Origin: Flavobacterium sp. 83
GTDB lineage: Bacteria > Bacteroidota > Bacteroidia > Flavobacteriales > Flavobacteriaceae
Assembly: GCF_000744835.1 (NCBI RefSeq)
Contig: NZ_JQMS01000001.1
Location: forward strand, 2,046,001-2,110,000
Length of the DNA stretch: 64,000 nt
Direction of reading: 5' to 3'
The position numbers and the translations under genes are program-made. Shown piece by piece: positions 1-10,443 of this stretch (positions are counted from its first letter, which is position 1; each line of letters starts with the position of its first letter). The notes under the pieces are model-generated. The model was given only the letters and a program-made list of their open reading frames with translations, was not told where the DNA came from and searched no databases.

Positions 1-2433
1 GCGATAAACAAATTCGACAAACGCGGTTCTCTGGATGCATTGAGAGACGTGAAAAAACAATACCAACGCAACCACAATCTGTGGGATGCTGATTTAGATA
101 CACTTCCGGTTTTTGGGACAATTGCTTCGCAGTTCAATGACCCAGGAATGAATACGTTGTACAAAGCGATCATGGATAAAGTCCATGAAAAAACAAATTC
201 TGATTTGAAATCAACGTTCCAAATCACGCGTGAAATGAGCGAGAAGATTTTCGTTATTCCACCACACAGAACCCGTTATTTATCTGAAATTGCTGAAAGC
301 AACCGTAAATATGATGTTACTGCGGTAAGCCAAGAACAAGTTGCCCAAAAATTATACGGAATTTTCAAAACGATTGAAACCGTAGCTAAAAAAACTCCTG
401 AGTTAAACAAAGCAGGAATTAATGATGATTCCGTTTTGCCAAGTGCTTTAGAATCGGAGAAACCAGGTGTTGCTGAGGACAAAATCTTTTTGAATCTTTT
501 ACTGAATCAGTTTGATAAAGTAAAAATGGATTTGGATCCATACAATTGGGAAATCATTTTGACTTGGGACGAAAAAGTAAACAAGTACAAGAATCCAGTT
601 TATACGTTTAAAGTTCGTGACAGAGAAATAAAAATGGCTACGCATACAGAGTCACTTTCGCATTCTCAAATCCCGAAAATTGCGTTGCCAAAGTACAAAG
701 CTTGGGGAGATATTTTACGCTGGTGTTTGCAGGAAAATGTTCCTGGAGAATTTCCTTTTACCGCAGGATTGTATCCTTTCAAACGCGAAGGAGAAGATCC
801 TTCTCGCATGTTTGCAGGTGAAGGTGGACCGGAAAGAACGAACAAACGTTTTCATTATGTAAGTGCAGGATTACCTGCAAAACGATTGTCGACTGCTTTT
901 GACAGCGTCACTTTATACGGAAACAATCCACACGTACGTCCTGATATTTATGGAAAAATTGGTAATGCCGGAGTTTCTATTTGCTGTTTAGATGATGCTA
1001 AAAAACTATATTCTGGTTTCGATTTGGTTCATGCGATGACTTCGGTAAGTATGACTATCAATGGTCCGGCACCAATGTTATTAGGATTTTTCATGAATGC
1101 GGCGATTGATCAACAATGTGAGTTTTACATTAAAGAAAATGGTCTTGAAAAAGAAGTTGAAGCCAAAATCAACAAAATATATGCAGCTAAAGGAGTCGAA
1201 AGACCACATTATCAAGGCGATTTGCCAGAAGGAAATAACGGCTTAGGTTTGATGCTTTTGGGTGTTACTGGAGACCAGGTTTTACCTTTGGAAGTGTATG
1301 ACGAAATTAAAGCAAGAACGTTGTCTCAAGTTCGTGGAACTGTTCAGGCAGATATTCTCAAAGAAGACCAAGCACAAAACACTTGTATTTTCTCTACTGA
1401 ATTTGCCCTACGATTGATGGGTGACGTACAGGAATATTTCATTACTAAGAGTGTTAGAAATTTCTATTCGGTTTCTATTTCAGGATATCACATTGCTGAA
1501 GCGGGTGCGAATCCAATTACACAATTGGCTTTCACACTTTCGAATGGTTTCACGTATGTGGAATATTATTTGAGTCGAGGAATGAACATTAATGATTTTG
1601 GACCCAATTTATCGTTTTTCTTTTCGAATGGAGTGGATCCGGAATATGCCGTTATTGGTCGTGTAGCGCGTAAAATCTGGGCGAAAGCCATGAAAAATAA
1701 ATATGGAGCTAACGAACGTGCGCAAATGTTGAAATACCACATTCAAACTTCAGGGCGTTCTTTGCACGCACAGGAAATTGATTTCAATGATATTCGTACG
1801 ACTTTGCAAGCTTTGTATGCGATTTATGACAACTGTAATTCATTGCATACCAATGCGTATGATGAAGCAATCACAACACCTACGGAAGAGTCAGTGCGTC
1901 GTGCAATGGCAATTCAGTTGATTATCAATAAAGAATTAGGTCTTGCCAAAAATGAAAATCCAATTCAGGGAGCTTTCATTATCGAAGAATTGACAGATTT
2001 AGTGGAAGCAGCGGTTTTACAGGAATTTGACAGAATTACCGAACGTGGTGGCGTGCTTGGTGCTATGGAAACCATGTACCAACGTTCTAAAATTCAAGAA
2101 GAAAGCTTGTATTATGAAACATTGAAACATACAGGTGAATTCCCAATTATTGGTGTGAATACATTCTTGAGTTCCAAGGGTTCTCCAACGGTAATTCCAG
2201 CCGAAGTTATTCGTGCCACCGAAGAAGAAAAACAATACCAAATTGATATGTTGGGTCATTTGCACCAGTCGAATCAAGATAAAGTTAAGGAGCAATTGGA
2301 TGCAATTCAGGAGGCAGCCATTAAAAACGAAAACTTATTTGAACATTTAATGGAAGCGACAAAAGTTTGTTCTTTAGGTCAAATAACATCCGCTTTATTT
2401 GAAGTAGGGGGGCAGTATAGAAGAAATATGTAA
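1..2433 (+). CDS. icmF: Fused isobutyryl-CoA/methylmalonyl-CoA mutase, C-terminal part
   Basis: The reading frame is open from base 1, so the 5' part of the gene lies outside the window. The first residues (INKFDKRG) contain the NKxD guanine-specificity motif of a G3E/MeaI-type GTPase. The rest is the adenosylcobalamin-dependent acyl-CoA mutase catalytic domain, with the segments [21 protein letters not shown] and [15 protein letters not shown] GTPase followed by the mutase large domain is the IcmF architecture (B12 domain, GTPase, mutase, about 1,100 residues), so roughly 300 residues are missing. IcmF isomerises acyl-CoAs such as isobutyryl-CoA and n-butyryl-CoA in the cytoplasm. A TTG at position 40 lies inside the gene and is not the start. 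Substrate preference (isobutyryl, pivalyl or methylmalonyl) cannot be decided from sequence alone. Confidence 0.88.
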   Translation, partial: AINKFDKRGSLDALRDVKKQYQRNHNLWDADLDTLPVFGTIASQFNDPGMNTLYKAIMDKVHEKTNSDLKSTFQITREMSEKIFVIPPHRTRYLSEIAESNRKYDVTAVSQEQVAQKLYGIFKTIETVAKKTPELNKAGINDDSVLPSALESEKPGVAEDKIFLNLLLNQFDKVKMDLDPYNWEIILTWDEKVNKYKNPVYTFKVRDREIKMATHTESLSHSQIPKIALPKYKAWGDILRWCLQENVPGEFPFTAGLYPFKREGEDPSRMFAGEGGPERTNKRFHYVSAGLPAKRLSTAFDSVTLYGNNPHVRPDIYGKIGNAGVSICCLDDAKKLYSGFDLVHAMTSVSMTINGPAPMLLGFFMNAAIDQQCEFYIKENGLEKEVEAKINKIYAAKGVERPHYQGDLPEGNNGLGLMLLGVTGDQVLPLEVYDEIKARTLSQVRGTVQADILKEDQAQNTCIFSTEFALRLMGDVQEYFITKSVRNFYSVSISGYHIAEAGANPITQLAFTLSNGFTYVEYYLSRGMNINDFGPNLSFFFSNGVDPEYAVIGRVARKIWAKAMKNKYGANERAQMLKYHIQTSGRSLHAQEIDFNDIRTTLQALYAIYDNCNSLHTNAYDEAITTPTEESVRRAMAIQLIINKELGLAKNENPIQGAFIIEELTDLVEAAVLQEFDRITERGGVLGAMETMYQRSKIQEESLYYETLKHTGEFPIIGVNTFLSSKGSPTVIPAEVIRATEEEKQYQIDMLGHLHQSNQDKVKEQLDAIQEAAIKNENLFEHLMEATKVCSLGQITSALFEVGGQYRRNM

Positions 2434-2460
2434 ATAGAATATCATTTTTAGATTTTATAT

Positions 2461-2492
2461 AAAGACTCTTCAGAGATGAAGGGTCTTTTTTA
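2461..2492 (+). terminator. Rho-independent terminator of the mutase gene
   Basis: The arms AAAGACTCTTCA and TGAAGGGTCTTT pair around a 4-base loop. A T-run follows, 28 bases after the stop codon. Confidence 0.8.
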
Positions 2493-3300
2493 TTGTCTTT
2501 TAATTTTGTTGCTAATACTTCAAAAGAATAAATGGTTGTATTATAAAATCTTTATGATGTTTTTTCAGACTCAAAAAAGGTGCTGGTTTTTATAATTTGG
2601 GATTCTTAATAATTTTACAAATTGCATCAGAAAAAATCAATAAAACTTCAATTAAATGAATAAAATGCAAGAGTGAATTGATGCTTTTAACACAATTTTA
2701 GTATTAACATAATTTATGTAATATAATTATTAATTAATTGATAATCAATTAGTTAACGAGTAATTTAGTGCTAATATTTTATTTCCGTAAAGCTTTTCTT
2801 AGCGAACTGTGTTCCTTGTCGGGAATAACAGAATGTTGTCTTGTTAAGTGCTGTTTTTTTTCCTTTTTTTGATGTAATAGCTAACTTTGGTTTAACAAAA
2901 ATTTATTTGATTTAGGTTGCTTGTCAGGCAACTTTCAAATTGATAAAAGGATTTTTTGTATCCAAAAATAAAAATTCCTTTAGATGATCGACTACTTCAA
3001 ATTAATTTTGAAGATGTTTCGTTTTTCTGCAAGTTTTCTGCCCAAGTCTGAAAACTTTTGTTTAACACCTATTTTATTAATTTCAATGCTAATTGTTTTA
3101 GATTAGAGTTTATGTTGCTTTTGGCGATTATCTGGTTATTAAAAGAATTTAGTTATTGTTCCCCACAATAAAACTCTTTTGGCTGATGGATTACTTCATA
3201 ATGCTATTTATGAAGGCGATTTTTGTTTCTGCAAGTTTTTTTTCCCCTAAGTCTGTAAACTTCCTTTTTGTCTAATTTATGATGTAAAAATACTATTATT
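2493..3300 (+). promoter_or_regulatory. Long AT-rich leader region of the giant repeat protein
   Basis: About 800 bases contain no credible gene. The last 400 bases hold two diverged copies of one block (listed separately), each with two short hairpins. The region lies directly upstream of the 1994-codon surface-protein gene and ends at its ATG. A long structured leader or a control region is plausible, but no known riboswitch was recognised. Confidence 0.4.
2915..3292 (+). repeat. Diverged tandem duplication upstream of the giant gene
   Basis: Copy A (about 2915-3090) and copy B (about 3112-3292) align along most of their length with small gaps. Both begin with GTTGCTT. Both have a GA(C/T)TACTTCA block that forms a small hairpin with TGAAG, then TTTCTGCAAGTTTT, then AAGTCTG(A/T)AAACTT. 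AAGTTT and AAACTT can pair as a second hairpin in each copy. The offset between copies is about 195 bases. This was read by eye; no alignment score is available. Confidence 0.5.
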
Positions 3301-6300
3301 ATGAAAAAGAGTACAATTTTCGAGTTTTTCGATGTTCTAACCAGCAAAATAATTAGTTGCTTTATAACGAAAAACATTGTTTCTGAATTAAATTTTATAA
3401 AATTTAATGAAAGAGGTTCAATTGATTGTTTGTCAAAATCGCAAAAAAACCGTTGGCGACATTGGTTCTTTTTGCCCTTTATTTTGATAATAATTTTGAT
3501 GACGGGTTATACGGTTAATGCCCAGAATATTCAAGGTATTATTCCGGTGCAACATCCCATTACTGGTTCTGGTGTTGACGGCGATGCTTGGGCTCATGAA
3601 CCTATCGGTACTAAATATGAAAATATAGGTGATTTGTTTGATAAGCTGTATAATGGTACTACACATGCTATTAATCATGGCGTGCTTAATTTATCAAATG
3701 GTCAGCTTCTTTATCCTGGCGAAACCTTTTTCTTGCAGGATCGTTATGTAAATGATTTAACAATTTTTACACTCTCCAATAAGATAAATGATAATCCTAA
3801 TACCTATACTTGGGGCGCAGGATCTTCACCTAACAAAAATGAAATTCAAAATGCAGGTGCTCATTTTAGTTATGGAGATGCTTCCGTTATAGGTGGTGTA
3901 ATTGGTGCAGATGGAAATTTTGTTGCTGGTACTAGTAAAGCTGGAGATCCCAACGATTTGTGGTGTCTTTTTGCGGGTGACCGTCAGGTGACTAATGGTA
4001 GCAGTTATATTGATTTCGAATTTTTGCAAAAATCCTTAAAAATTACCGGTGCTACTTTTGGTCCTTTAGATCCCGCAACTGGTACAGCCCCAATTACTGG
4101 TGGTAGCGGAGGATTTACTACTGAAGGAACTCAAGGAGGTCGTACAGTAGGTGATATTTTGGTCACTATAGAATTCACACAAGGTGGAGGAGCTGCTAAT
4201 GTTGTGATTCAAAAATGGACAGAAATAAGCATAGGGGTGTATCAATACGTAGTGGTTCCAAACGATGGTGTTGGTATTATTGGTAATATCTATTGTACTA
4301 ATAACAACGTAACGACTACAGTTCCCTTTGATGCTTACGGAACTAATCCGGGTACTTATGTTCCTAACCAATGGGCAGAAGGAGCTATCAATCTATCACA
4401 AGTTTTCAAAGCTACTAATAATCCTTGTTTAGTACTTAGTACCTTATTTATAAGAACACGTTCCTCTGGAAATTCAGAACAATCGGAGTTGAAAGATTTT
4501 CCCGGGGCTCCTATTCAATTGAATTTGGATTTGACTCCAAATGCAAATGCGGGTGCTGATAAAGAATTGACTTGTACCACAACTTCAATTGCTCTAAGCG
4601 GTTCTTCTACAACCGCAGGTGCTACATTTGCTTGGGTAGCCAGCAATGGAGGTCATATCGTTTCGGGAGCTAATACAGCTACCCCAACGGTGGATACCGC
4701 TGGTACATATACTTTAACAGTTACCAGTTCCGCTAATCCTTTATGTTCAGGGACAGATGTAGTCTTAGTAACCTTAAACAATACGCCACCAAATGTAGAT
4801 GCTGGAGCCGATAAAGTGTTGACTTGTACCACAACTTCAATCGCTTTAAGCGGAAGTTCCACAACAGCTGGAGCAACATTTGCTTGGATTGCCTCTAATG
4901 GCGGAGTTATTGATTCTGGTGCTACAACAGCAACACCAACAGTAAGTCATTCAGGAACGTATACATTAACGGTTACTAATCCTGCTAATGGTTGTACTGC
5001 AACTGATGTGGCTTTGGTGACTTTAAACAATACGTCACCAAATGTAAATGCCGGAGCCGATAAAGTGTTGACTTGTACCACAACTTCAATCGCTTTAAGC
5101 GGAAGTTCCACAACAGCTGGAGCAACATTTGCTTGGGTCGCCTCAAATGGCGGAGTTATTGATTCTGGTGCTACAACAGCAACACCAACAGTAAGTCATT
5201 CAGGAACGTATACATTAACGGTTACTAATCCTGCCAATGGTTGCACTGCAACTGACGTAGCTTTGGTTACACTTGACGCTTCTTTACCAAATGCTGCTGC
5301 AGGAGCCGATAAAGTGTTGACTTGTACCACAACTTCAATCGCTTTAAGCGGAAGTTCCACAACAGCTGGAGCAACATTTGCTTGGATTGCCTCAAATGGC
5401 GGAGTTATTGATTCTGGTGCTACAACAGCAACACCAACAGTAAGTCATTCAGGAACGTATACATTAACGGTTACTAATCCTGCCAATGGTTGTACAGCAA
5501 CTGATGTGGCTTTGGTGACTTTAAACAATACGCCACCAAATGTAGATGCTGGAGCCGATAAAGTCTTGACTTGTACCACAACTTCAATTGCTTTAAGCGG
5601 AAGTTCCACAACAGCTGGAGCAACATTTGCTTGGATTGCGTCTAATGGCGGAGTTATTGATTCTGGTGCTACAACAGCAACACCAACAGTAAGTCATTCA
5701 GGAACGTATACATTAACGGTTACTAATCCTGCCAATGGTTGTACAGCAACTGATGTGGCTTTGGTGACTTTAAACAATACGCCACCAAATGTAGATGCTG
5801 GAGCCGATAAAGTCTTGACTTGTACCACAACTTCAATTGCTTTAAGCGGAAGTTCCACAACAGCTGGAGCAACATTTGCTTGGATTGCCTCTAATGGCGG
5901 AGTTATTGATTCTGGTGCTACAACAGCAACACCAACAGTAAGTCATTCAGGAACGTATACATTAACGGTTACTAATCCTGCCAATGGTTGTACTGCAACT
6001 GATGTGGCTTTGGTAACTTTAAACAATACGCCACCAAATGTAAATGCCGGAGCCGATAAAGTGTTGACTTGTACCACAACTTCAATTGCTTTAAGCGGAA
6101 GTTCCACAACAGCTGGAGCAACATTTGCTTGGGTCGCCTCAAATGGCGGAGTTATTGATTCTGGTGCTACAACAGCAACACCAACAGTAAGTCATTCAGG
6201 AACGTATACATTAACGGTTACTAATCCTGCCAATGGTTGTACTGCAACTGATGTGGCTTTGGTGACTTTAAACAATACGCCACCAAATGTAGATGCTGGA

Positions 6301-9285
6301 GCCGATAAAGTGTTGACTTGTACCACAACTTCAATTGCTTTAAGCGGAAGTTCCACAACAGCTGGAGCAACATTTGCTTGGATTGCCTCAAATGGCGGAG
6401 TTATTGATTCTGGTGCTACAACAGCAACACCAACAGTAAGTCATTCAGGAACGTATACATTAACGGTTACTAATCCTGCCAATGGTTGTACTGCAACTGA
6501 TGTGGCTTTGGTGACTTTAAACAATACGCCACCAAATGTAGATGCTGGAGCCGATAAAGTCTTGACTTGTACCACAACTTCAATTGCTTTAAGCGGAAGT
6601 TCCACAACAGCTGGAGCAACATTTGCTTGGATTGCGTCTAATGGCGGAGTTATTGATTCTGGTGCTACAACAGCAACACCAACAGTAAGTCATTCAGGAA
6701 CGTATACATTAACGGTTACTAATCCTGCCAATGGTTGTACAGCAACTGATGTGGCTTTGGTGACTTTAAACAATACGCCACCAAATGTAGATGCAGGAGC
6801 CGATAAAGTCTTGACTTGTACCACAACTTCAATTGCTTTAAGCGGAAGTTCCACAACAGCTGGAGCAACATTTGCTTGGATTGCCTCTAATGGCGGAGTT
6901 ATTGATTCTGGTGCTACAACAGCAACACCAACAGTAAGTCATTCAGGAACGTATACATTAACGGTTACTAATCCTGCCAATGGTTGTACTGCAACTGATG
7001 TGGCTTTGGTGACTTTAAACAATACGCCACCAAATGTAAATGCCGGAGCCGATAAAGTCTTGACTTGTACCACAACTTCAATTGCTTTAAGCGGAAGTTC
7101 CACAACAGCTGGAGCAACATTTGCTTGGATTGCGTCTAATGGCGGAGTTATTGATTCTGGTGCTACAACAGCAACACCAACAGTAAGTCATTCAGGAACG
7201 TATACATTAACGGTTACTAATCCTGCCAATGGTTGTACAGCAACTGATGTGGCTTTGGTGACTTTAAACAATACGCCACCAAATGTAGATGCAGGAGCCG
7301 ATAAAGTCTTGACTTGTACCACAACTTCAATTGCTTTAAGCGGAAGTTCCACAACAGCTGGAGCAACATTTGCTTGGATTGCCTCTAATGGCGGAGTTAT
7401 TGATTCTGGTGCTACAACAGCAACACCAACAGTAAGTCATTCAGGAACGTATACATTAACGGTTACTAATCCTGCCAATGGTTGTACTGCAACTGATGTG
7501 GCTTTGGTGACTTTAAACAATACGCCACCAAATGTAAATGCCGGAGCCGATAAAGTGTTGACTTGTACCACAACTTCAATTGCTTTAAGCGGAAGTTCCA
7601 CAACAGCTGGAGCAACATTTGCTTGGGTCGCCTCAAATGGCGGAGTTATTGATTCTGGTGCTACAACAGCAACACCAACAGTAAGTCATTCAGGAACGTA
7701 TACATTAACGGTTACTAATCCTGCCAATGGTTGTACAGCAACTGATGTGGCTTTGGTGACTTTAAACAATACGCCACCAAATGTAGATGCTGGAGCCGAT
7801 AAAGTGTTGACTTGTACCACAACTTCAATCGCTTTAAGCGGAAGTTCCACAACAGCTGGAGCAACATTTGCTTGGATTGCCTCAAATGGCGGAGTTATTG
7901 ATTCTGGTGCTACAACAGCAACACCAACAGTAAGTCATTCAGGAACGTATACATTAACGGTTACTAATCCTGCCAATGGTTGTACTGCAACTGACGTGGC
8001 TTTGGTGACTTTAAATAATACACCCCCAAATGCTGCTGCAGGAGATGATGTTCAGATTGCGTGTGGTAAAACTAATGCAACACTTTCAGGATCTTCAAGT
8101 ACTCCAAATGTTAGTTTTTCTTGGTTAGCCAGTAATGGTGGTCACATCGTTTCCGGAGCTGACACAGCTACTCCAGTAGTAGATCATGATGGTACTTACA
8201 CATTGACTGTGACAAGTTTGACTAATGGTTGTACTGCTACTGATGTGGTTCTTGTTACAACGCAAATTTGTGCAAAAGCTTTATGTACTTATACTCAAGG
8301 GTATTATGGAAATCTAGGAGGCATGTCATGTGCACCTGATATGGATGGTAATTTTGGGAAATACACTACTATCGATCTTATACAAAGAGCTTTAGCGTCC
8401 TATGGAGGAACTATGACTATAGGTTTAACTGGACATTCTGTGATAATTACTAATACAGTAACTGATATAAACGCTATAATAGACATTCTTCCTGGAGGTG
8501 GTAGCAGTTATGTATTAACAGGTAATTATTCCATAAGTGCATTACCTAGCAGTTATTTGAAAAATGGAAGAATCAATAATACTTTATTGGCTCAAACCAT
8601 AACTTTAGGTCTTAATATAGGTATAAACGGTGCCTTGAGTAATTTTGTATTGCAAGGAGGAATGTTGGTAACTGCTGCTCCAGAAGGAGGATGTGGTTCA
8701 GATATTCCAAAAGAGCGGAAATGTATTTATGATCAATATGGTAATCTTACCAATGTGATTAATGAATATCAATACAATTCTATCGATGCCAATGTTGTTG
8801 CTGCCTTAAATGGTAATCCAACAGTTCAAGGATTATTTGAATTAGCTAATAAAGCTTTGGGCGGAGGAGATGTAAATGGATTGTCACTTACTAGTATTGC
8901 TGACGTTGTTGATAAAATCAATAATGCTTTTGATGGTTGTAAAATATTTATGGGCTATGATGTTCCAAAATGTCCAAGTTCAACAACCGTATCTTCAATT
9001 GCACCGATGGAATCTACAACTTCAAAAGTAGGTTTTGATGCTTATCCTGTGCCATTTAAAGATCAACTTACTATTAAATATAAATTTGATTATGTATCTG
9101 ATGTAAAAATTGATGTTTTTAATGCACAAGGTATTTCAATACTTTCAAAAGCAGATTCCAATAGTTATTTAAACAAAGAAGTTACTTTGAATCTTAATGT
9201 GAAAAAAGGGCAGGAGCAAGTTTATGTTGTTAAAGTGACTACTAATCAAGGAAGTAGTGTTAAGAAAGTAATGTCTTCTAAATAG
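3301..9285 (+). CDS. Giant secreted repeat protein with PKD-like repeats and T9SS sorting domain
   Basis: This is a 1994-residue surface or secreted protein. An unusually long N-terminus of about 55 residues precedes a hydrophobic signal segment (FFLPFILIIILMTGY, then NAQ). A unique domain of about 330 residues follows. Next come fifteen repeats of 83 residues (about residues 413-1656), each starting near PNVDAGADKVLTC and resembling an Ig/PKD-like beta-sandwich with one cysteine at each end. A unique cysteine-containing region opens with CTYTQGYYGN. The C-terminus (about residues 1905-1994, YPVPFKDQLTIKY...KKVMSSK) fits a type A T9SS sorting domain. It is probably an adhesin or extracellular structural protein exported across the outer membrane; ligand unknown. 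The ATG chosen is the first in frame, and starts nearer the hydrophobic segment cannot be excluded. Confidence 0.85.
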   Translation: MKKSTIFEFFDVLTSKIISCFITKNIVSELNFIKFNERGSIDCLSKSQKNRWRHWFFLPFILIIILMTGYTVNAQNIQGIIPVQHPITGSGVDGDAWAHEPIGTKYENIGDLFDKLYNGTTHAINHGVLNLSNGQLLYPGETFFLQDRYVNDLTIFTLSNKINDNPNTYTWGAGSSPNKNEIQNAGAHFSYGDASVIGGVIGADGNFVAGTSKAGDPNDLWCLFAGDRQVTNGSSYIDFEFLQKSLKITGATFGPLDPATGTAPITGGSGGFTTEGTQGGRTVGDILVTIEFTQGGGAANVVIQKWTEISIGVYQYVVVPNDGVGIIGNIYCTNNNVTTTVPFDAYGTNPGTYVPNQWAEGAINLSQVFKATNNPCLVLSTLFIRTRSSGNSEQSELKDFPGAPIQLNLDLTPNANAGADKELTCTTTSIALSGSSTTAGATFAWVASNGGHIVSGANTATPTVDTAGTYTLTVTSSANPLCSGTDVVLVTLNNTPPNVDAGADKVLTCTTTSIALSGSSTTAGATFAWIASNGGVIDSGATTATPTVSHSGTYTLTVTNPANGCTATDVALVTLNNTSPNVNAGADKVLTCTTTSIALSGSSTTAGATFAWVASNGGVIDSGATTATPTVSHSGTYTLTVTNPANGCTATDVALVTLDASLPNAAAGADKVLTCTTTSIALSGSSTTAGATFAWIASNGGVIDSGATTATPTVSHSGTYTLTVTNPANGCTATDVALVTLNNTPPNVDAGADKVLTCTTTSIALSGSSTTAGATFAWIASNGGVIDSGATTATPTVSHSGTYTLTVTNPANGCTATDVALVTLNNTPPNVDAGADKVLTCTTTSIALSGSSTTAGATFAWIASNGGVIDSGATTATPTVSHSGTYTLTVTNPANGCTATDVALVTLNNTPPNVNAGADKVLTCTTTSIALSGSSTTAGATFAWVASNGGVIDSGATTATPTVSHSGTYTLTVTNPANGCTATDVALVTLNNTPPNVDAGADKVLTCTTTSIALSGSSTTAGATFAWIASNGGVIDSGATTATPTVSHSGTYTLTVTNPANGCTATDVALVTLNNTPPNVDAGADKVLTCTTTSIALSGSSTTAGATFAWIASNGGVIDSGATTATPTVSHSGTYTLTVTNPANGCTATDVALVTLNNTPPNVDAGADKVLTCTTTSIALSGSSTTAGATFAWIASNGGVIDSGATTATPTVSHSGTYTLTVTNPANGCTATDVALVTLNNTPPNVNAGADKVLTCTTTSIALSGSSTTAGATFAWIASNGGVIDSGATTATPTVSHSGTYTLTVTNPANGCTATDVALVTLNNTPPNVDAGADKVLTCTTTSIALSGSSTTAGATFAWIASNGGVIDSGATTATPTVSHSGTYTLTVTNPANGCTATDVALVTLNNTPPNVNAGADKVLTCTTTSIALSGSSTTAGATFAWVASNGGVIDSGATTATPTVSHSGTYTLTVTNPANGCTATDVALVTLNNTPPNVDAGADKVLTCTTTSIALSGSSTTAGATFAWIASNGGVIDSGATTATPTVSHSGTYTLTVTNPANGCTATDVALVTLNNTPPNAAAGDDVQIACGKTNATLSGSSSTPNVSFSWLASNGGHIVSGADTATPVVDHDGTYTLTVTSLTNGCTATDVVLVTTQICAKALCTYTQGYYGNLGGMSCAPDMDGNFGKYTTIDLIQRALASYGGTMTIGLTGHSVIITNTVTDINAIIDILPGGGSSYVLTGNYSISALPSSYLKNGRINNTLLAQTITLGLNIGINGALSNFVLQGGMLVTAAPEGGCGSDIPKERKCIYDQYGNLTNVINEYQYNSIDANVVAALNGNPTVQGLFELANKALGGGDVNGLSLTSIADVVDKINNAFDGCKIFMGYDVPKCPSSTTVSSIAPMESTTSKVGFDAYPVPFKDQLTIKYKFDYVSDVKIDVFNAQGISILSKADSNSYLNKEVTLNLNVKKGQEQVYVVKVTTNQGSSVKKVMSSK
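4537..8268 (+). repeat. Coding tandem repeat, 15 units of 249 bp
   Basis: The unit is exactly 249 bp (83 codons). Units 2-14 start at 4786, 5035, 5284, 5533, 5782, 6031, 6280, 6529, 6778, 7027, 7276, 7525 and 7774 and are nearly identical. Unit 1 (4537) and unit 15 (8023) are diverged edge copies. Marker variants (VD or VN; GTGTTG or GTCTTG; ATTGCG, ATTGCC or GTCGCC; TGTACA or TGTACT) show that units 5-8 match units 11-14 in order and units 9-10 match 11-12. That pattern points to expansion in blocks of two and four. Confidence 0.95.
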
Positions 9286-9306
9286 CTTCAAAAACTAATT
9301 CTAACT

Positions 9307-9337
9307 AAAAAGCATCCGTTTTACGGATGCTTTTTTA
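9307..9337 (+). terminator. Terminator of the giant gene
   Basis: AAAAAGCATCCG and CGGATGCTTTTT pair around a short loop, followed by more T, about 20 bases after the stop codon. Confidence 0.85.
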
Positions 9338-9871
9338 TTGTTACTACGAATATCAGTCGGTTATTTTATCAGATTTTCTGATACCTAATATCTGAAGTTG
9401 CTTCTTTAAAATTGCAATTTTTATAAAAAAATATAGTTTTAGTTTTTTGGAGGATAATATTAAATTTTCAGCAACCGAAAGTAATTTACAATGGTATTCT
9501 TTTTTTCTTTAGAATCACCTGGATTGATGAAGAATATTTTTTTATAGGTAGTGTTTGTAACTTCATCTTTGGCAATAATTTCAACGCAATAAAGATAAAC
9601 TACAGCAAATTATTTTTCAGGCTTCAATATGAATTAGGCTATTGGCTTCAAGCCAAAAAAGTTCTGCTGCGGAATTAAATTTTTTAAAGAATATCAAACC
9701 CAAAAAAAAATATTATGTTGTTCCGTAAACCTTTTTTCTGGCTTGCAGCCTAGTATTATCATGTATAATTTAAGTTTTTCTTTTCTATTCAAATACACAA
9801 TTTTTTATAAAAAAAAACTTTGGCACAATTCATGGATAGATAAAAAAAAGAAACCATTAAAATTTAAAATC
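9338..9871 (+). other. Intergenic region before a lipoprotein gene
   Basis: About 530 AT-rich bases. A frame open from 9743 joins the lipoprotein gene, but its first 43 codons are low complexity (lysine and phenylalanine runs) and precede a perfect lipoprotein signal, so they are taken as non-coding. Nothing else was recognised. Confidence 0.4.
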
Positions 9872-10372
9872 ATGAAAAAAATACTTACCCTTTTAGCCCT
9901 TGCAGGATTATTTACTTTGCAAAGTTGTACTGTAACTGATAACGGACCTATAATCGATAATACGACTAGCGAAGTATTTGAAGTTAATGCTTCATTTAAT
10001 TCAACTAATGATTACAGTAAATTAATCACTTTTAATTATCCAATTTATTCTTCGGATGTCGTTTTAGTGTACCGATTATCTGGCACGACTGCTCAAGGTA
10101 GTGATATATGGAAATTATTGCCTGAAACGCATTATTTTAGTGACGGAACACTTGATTTTGGTTATGATCAAGATTATACAACAAGAGATGTAAATGTATT
10201 TATGATTGGTAACAATTTGCAAACTGTTTCCGCTGATTATAGATTGAATCAAGTCTTAAGAGTCGTTATTGTGCCGGGAGGTTATGCAACTTCGATAAAT
10301 AAAAATAGTTTTGAAGCGGTGATGGCCACTTTAAAATTAAATGAAAGTCAAATTCAAAAAATTCAAATGTAA
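9872..10372 (+). CDS. Putative lipoprotein, unknown function
   Basis: The 166-residue product starts with a lipoprotein signal (MKKILTLLALAGLFTLQSC). The lipidated cysteine is at residue 19, so it should be membrane-anchored and face the periplasm or cell surface. The mature part has no recognised domain; it has beta-rich patterns and a short tail ending ESQIQKIQM. The start at 9872 was chosen because it puts the signal at the N-terminus; the same frame is open from 9743. It is a single gene with its own terminator. A small Flavobacterium-type hypothetical lipoprotein is the most that can be said. Confidence 0.7.
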   Translation: MKKILTLLALAGLFTLQSCTVTDNGPIIDNTTSEVFEVNASFNSTNDYSKLITFNYPIYSSDVVLVYRLSGTTAQGSDIWKLLPETHYFSDGTLDFGYDQDYTTRDVNVFMIGNNLQTVSADYRLNQVLRVVIVPGGYATSINKNSFEAVMATLKLNESQIQKIQM

Positions 10373-10388
10373 TTTTAGAATTTTAAAT

Positions 10389-10420
10389 AAAAAAGGGAAT
10401 CGTTTTGATTCCCTTTTTTT
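10389..10420. terminator. Bidirectional terminator between convergent genes
   Basis: AAAAAAGGGAATC and GATTCCCTTTTTTT pair around a four-base loop. It lies between the lipoprotein gene (rightward) and the TerC gene (leftward) and has A/T runs on both sides, so it can serve both. Confidence 0.85.
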
Positions 10421-10443
10421 ATGTGCTGTTAAAAAAAACGCAG

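Noticed and set aside
4537..8268. Regular 249-bp repeats as a possible CRISPR or satellite array
   Set aside because: The units are continuous codons without spacers, and the frame is intact through all of them; they are protein repeats.
9743..9871. N-terminal extension of the lipoprotein gene
   Set aside because: The extension is low complexity and would bury the lipoprotein signal inside the protein.
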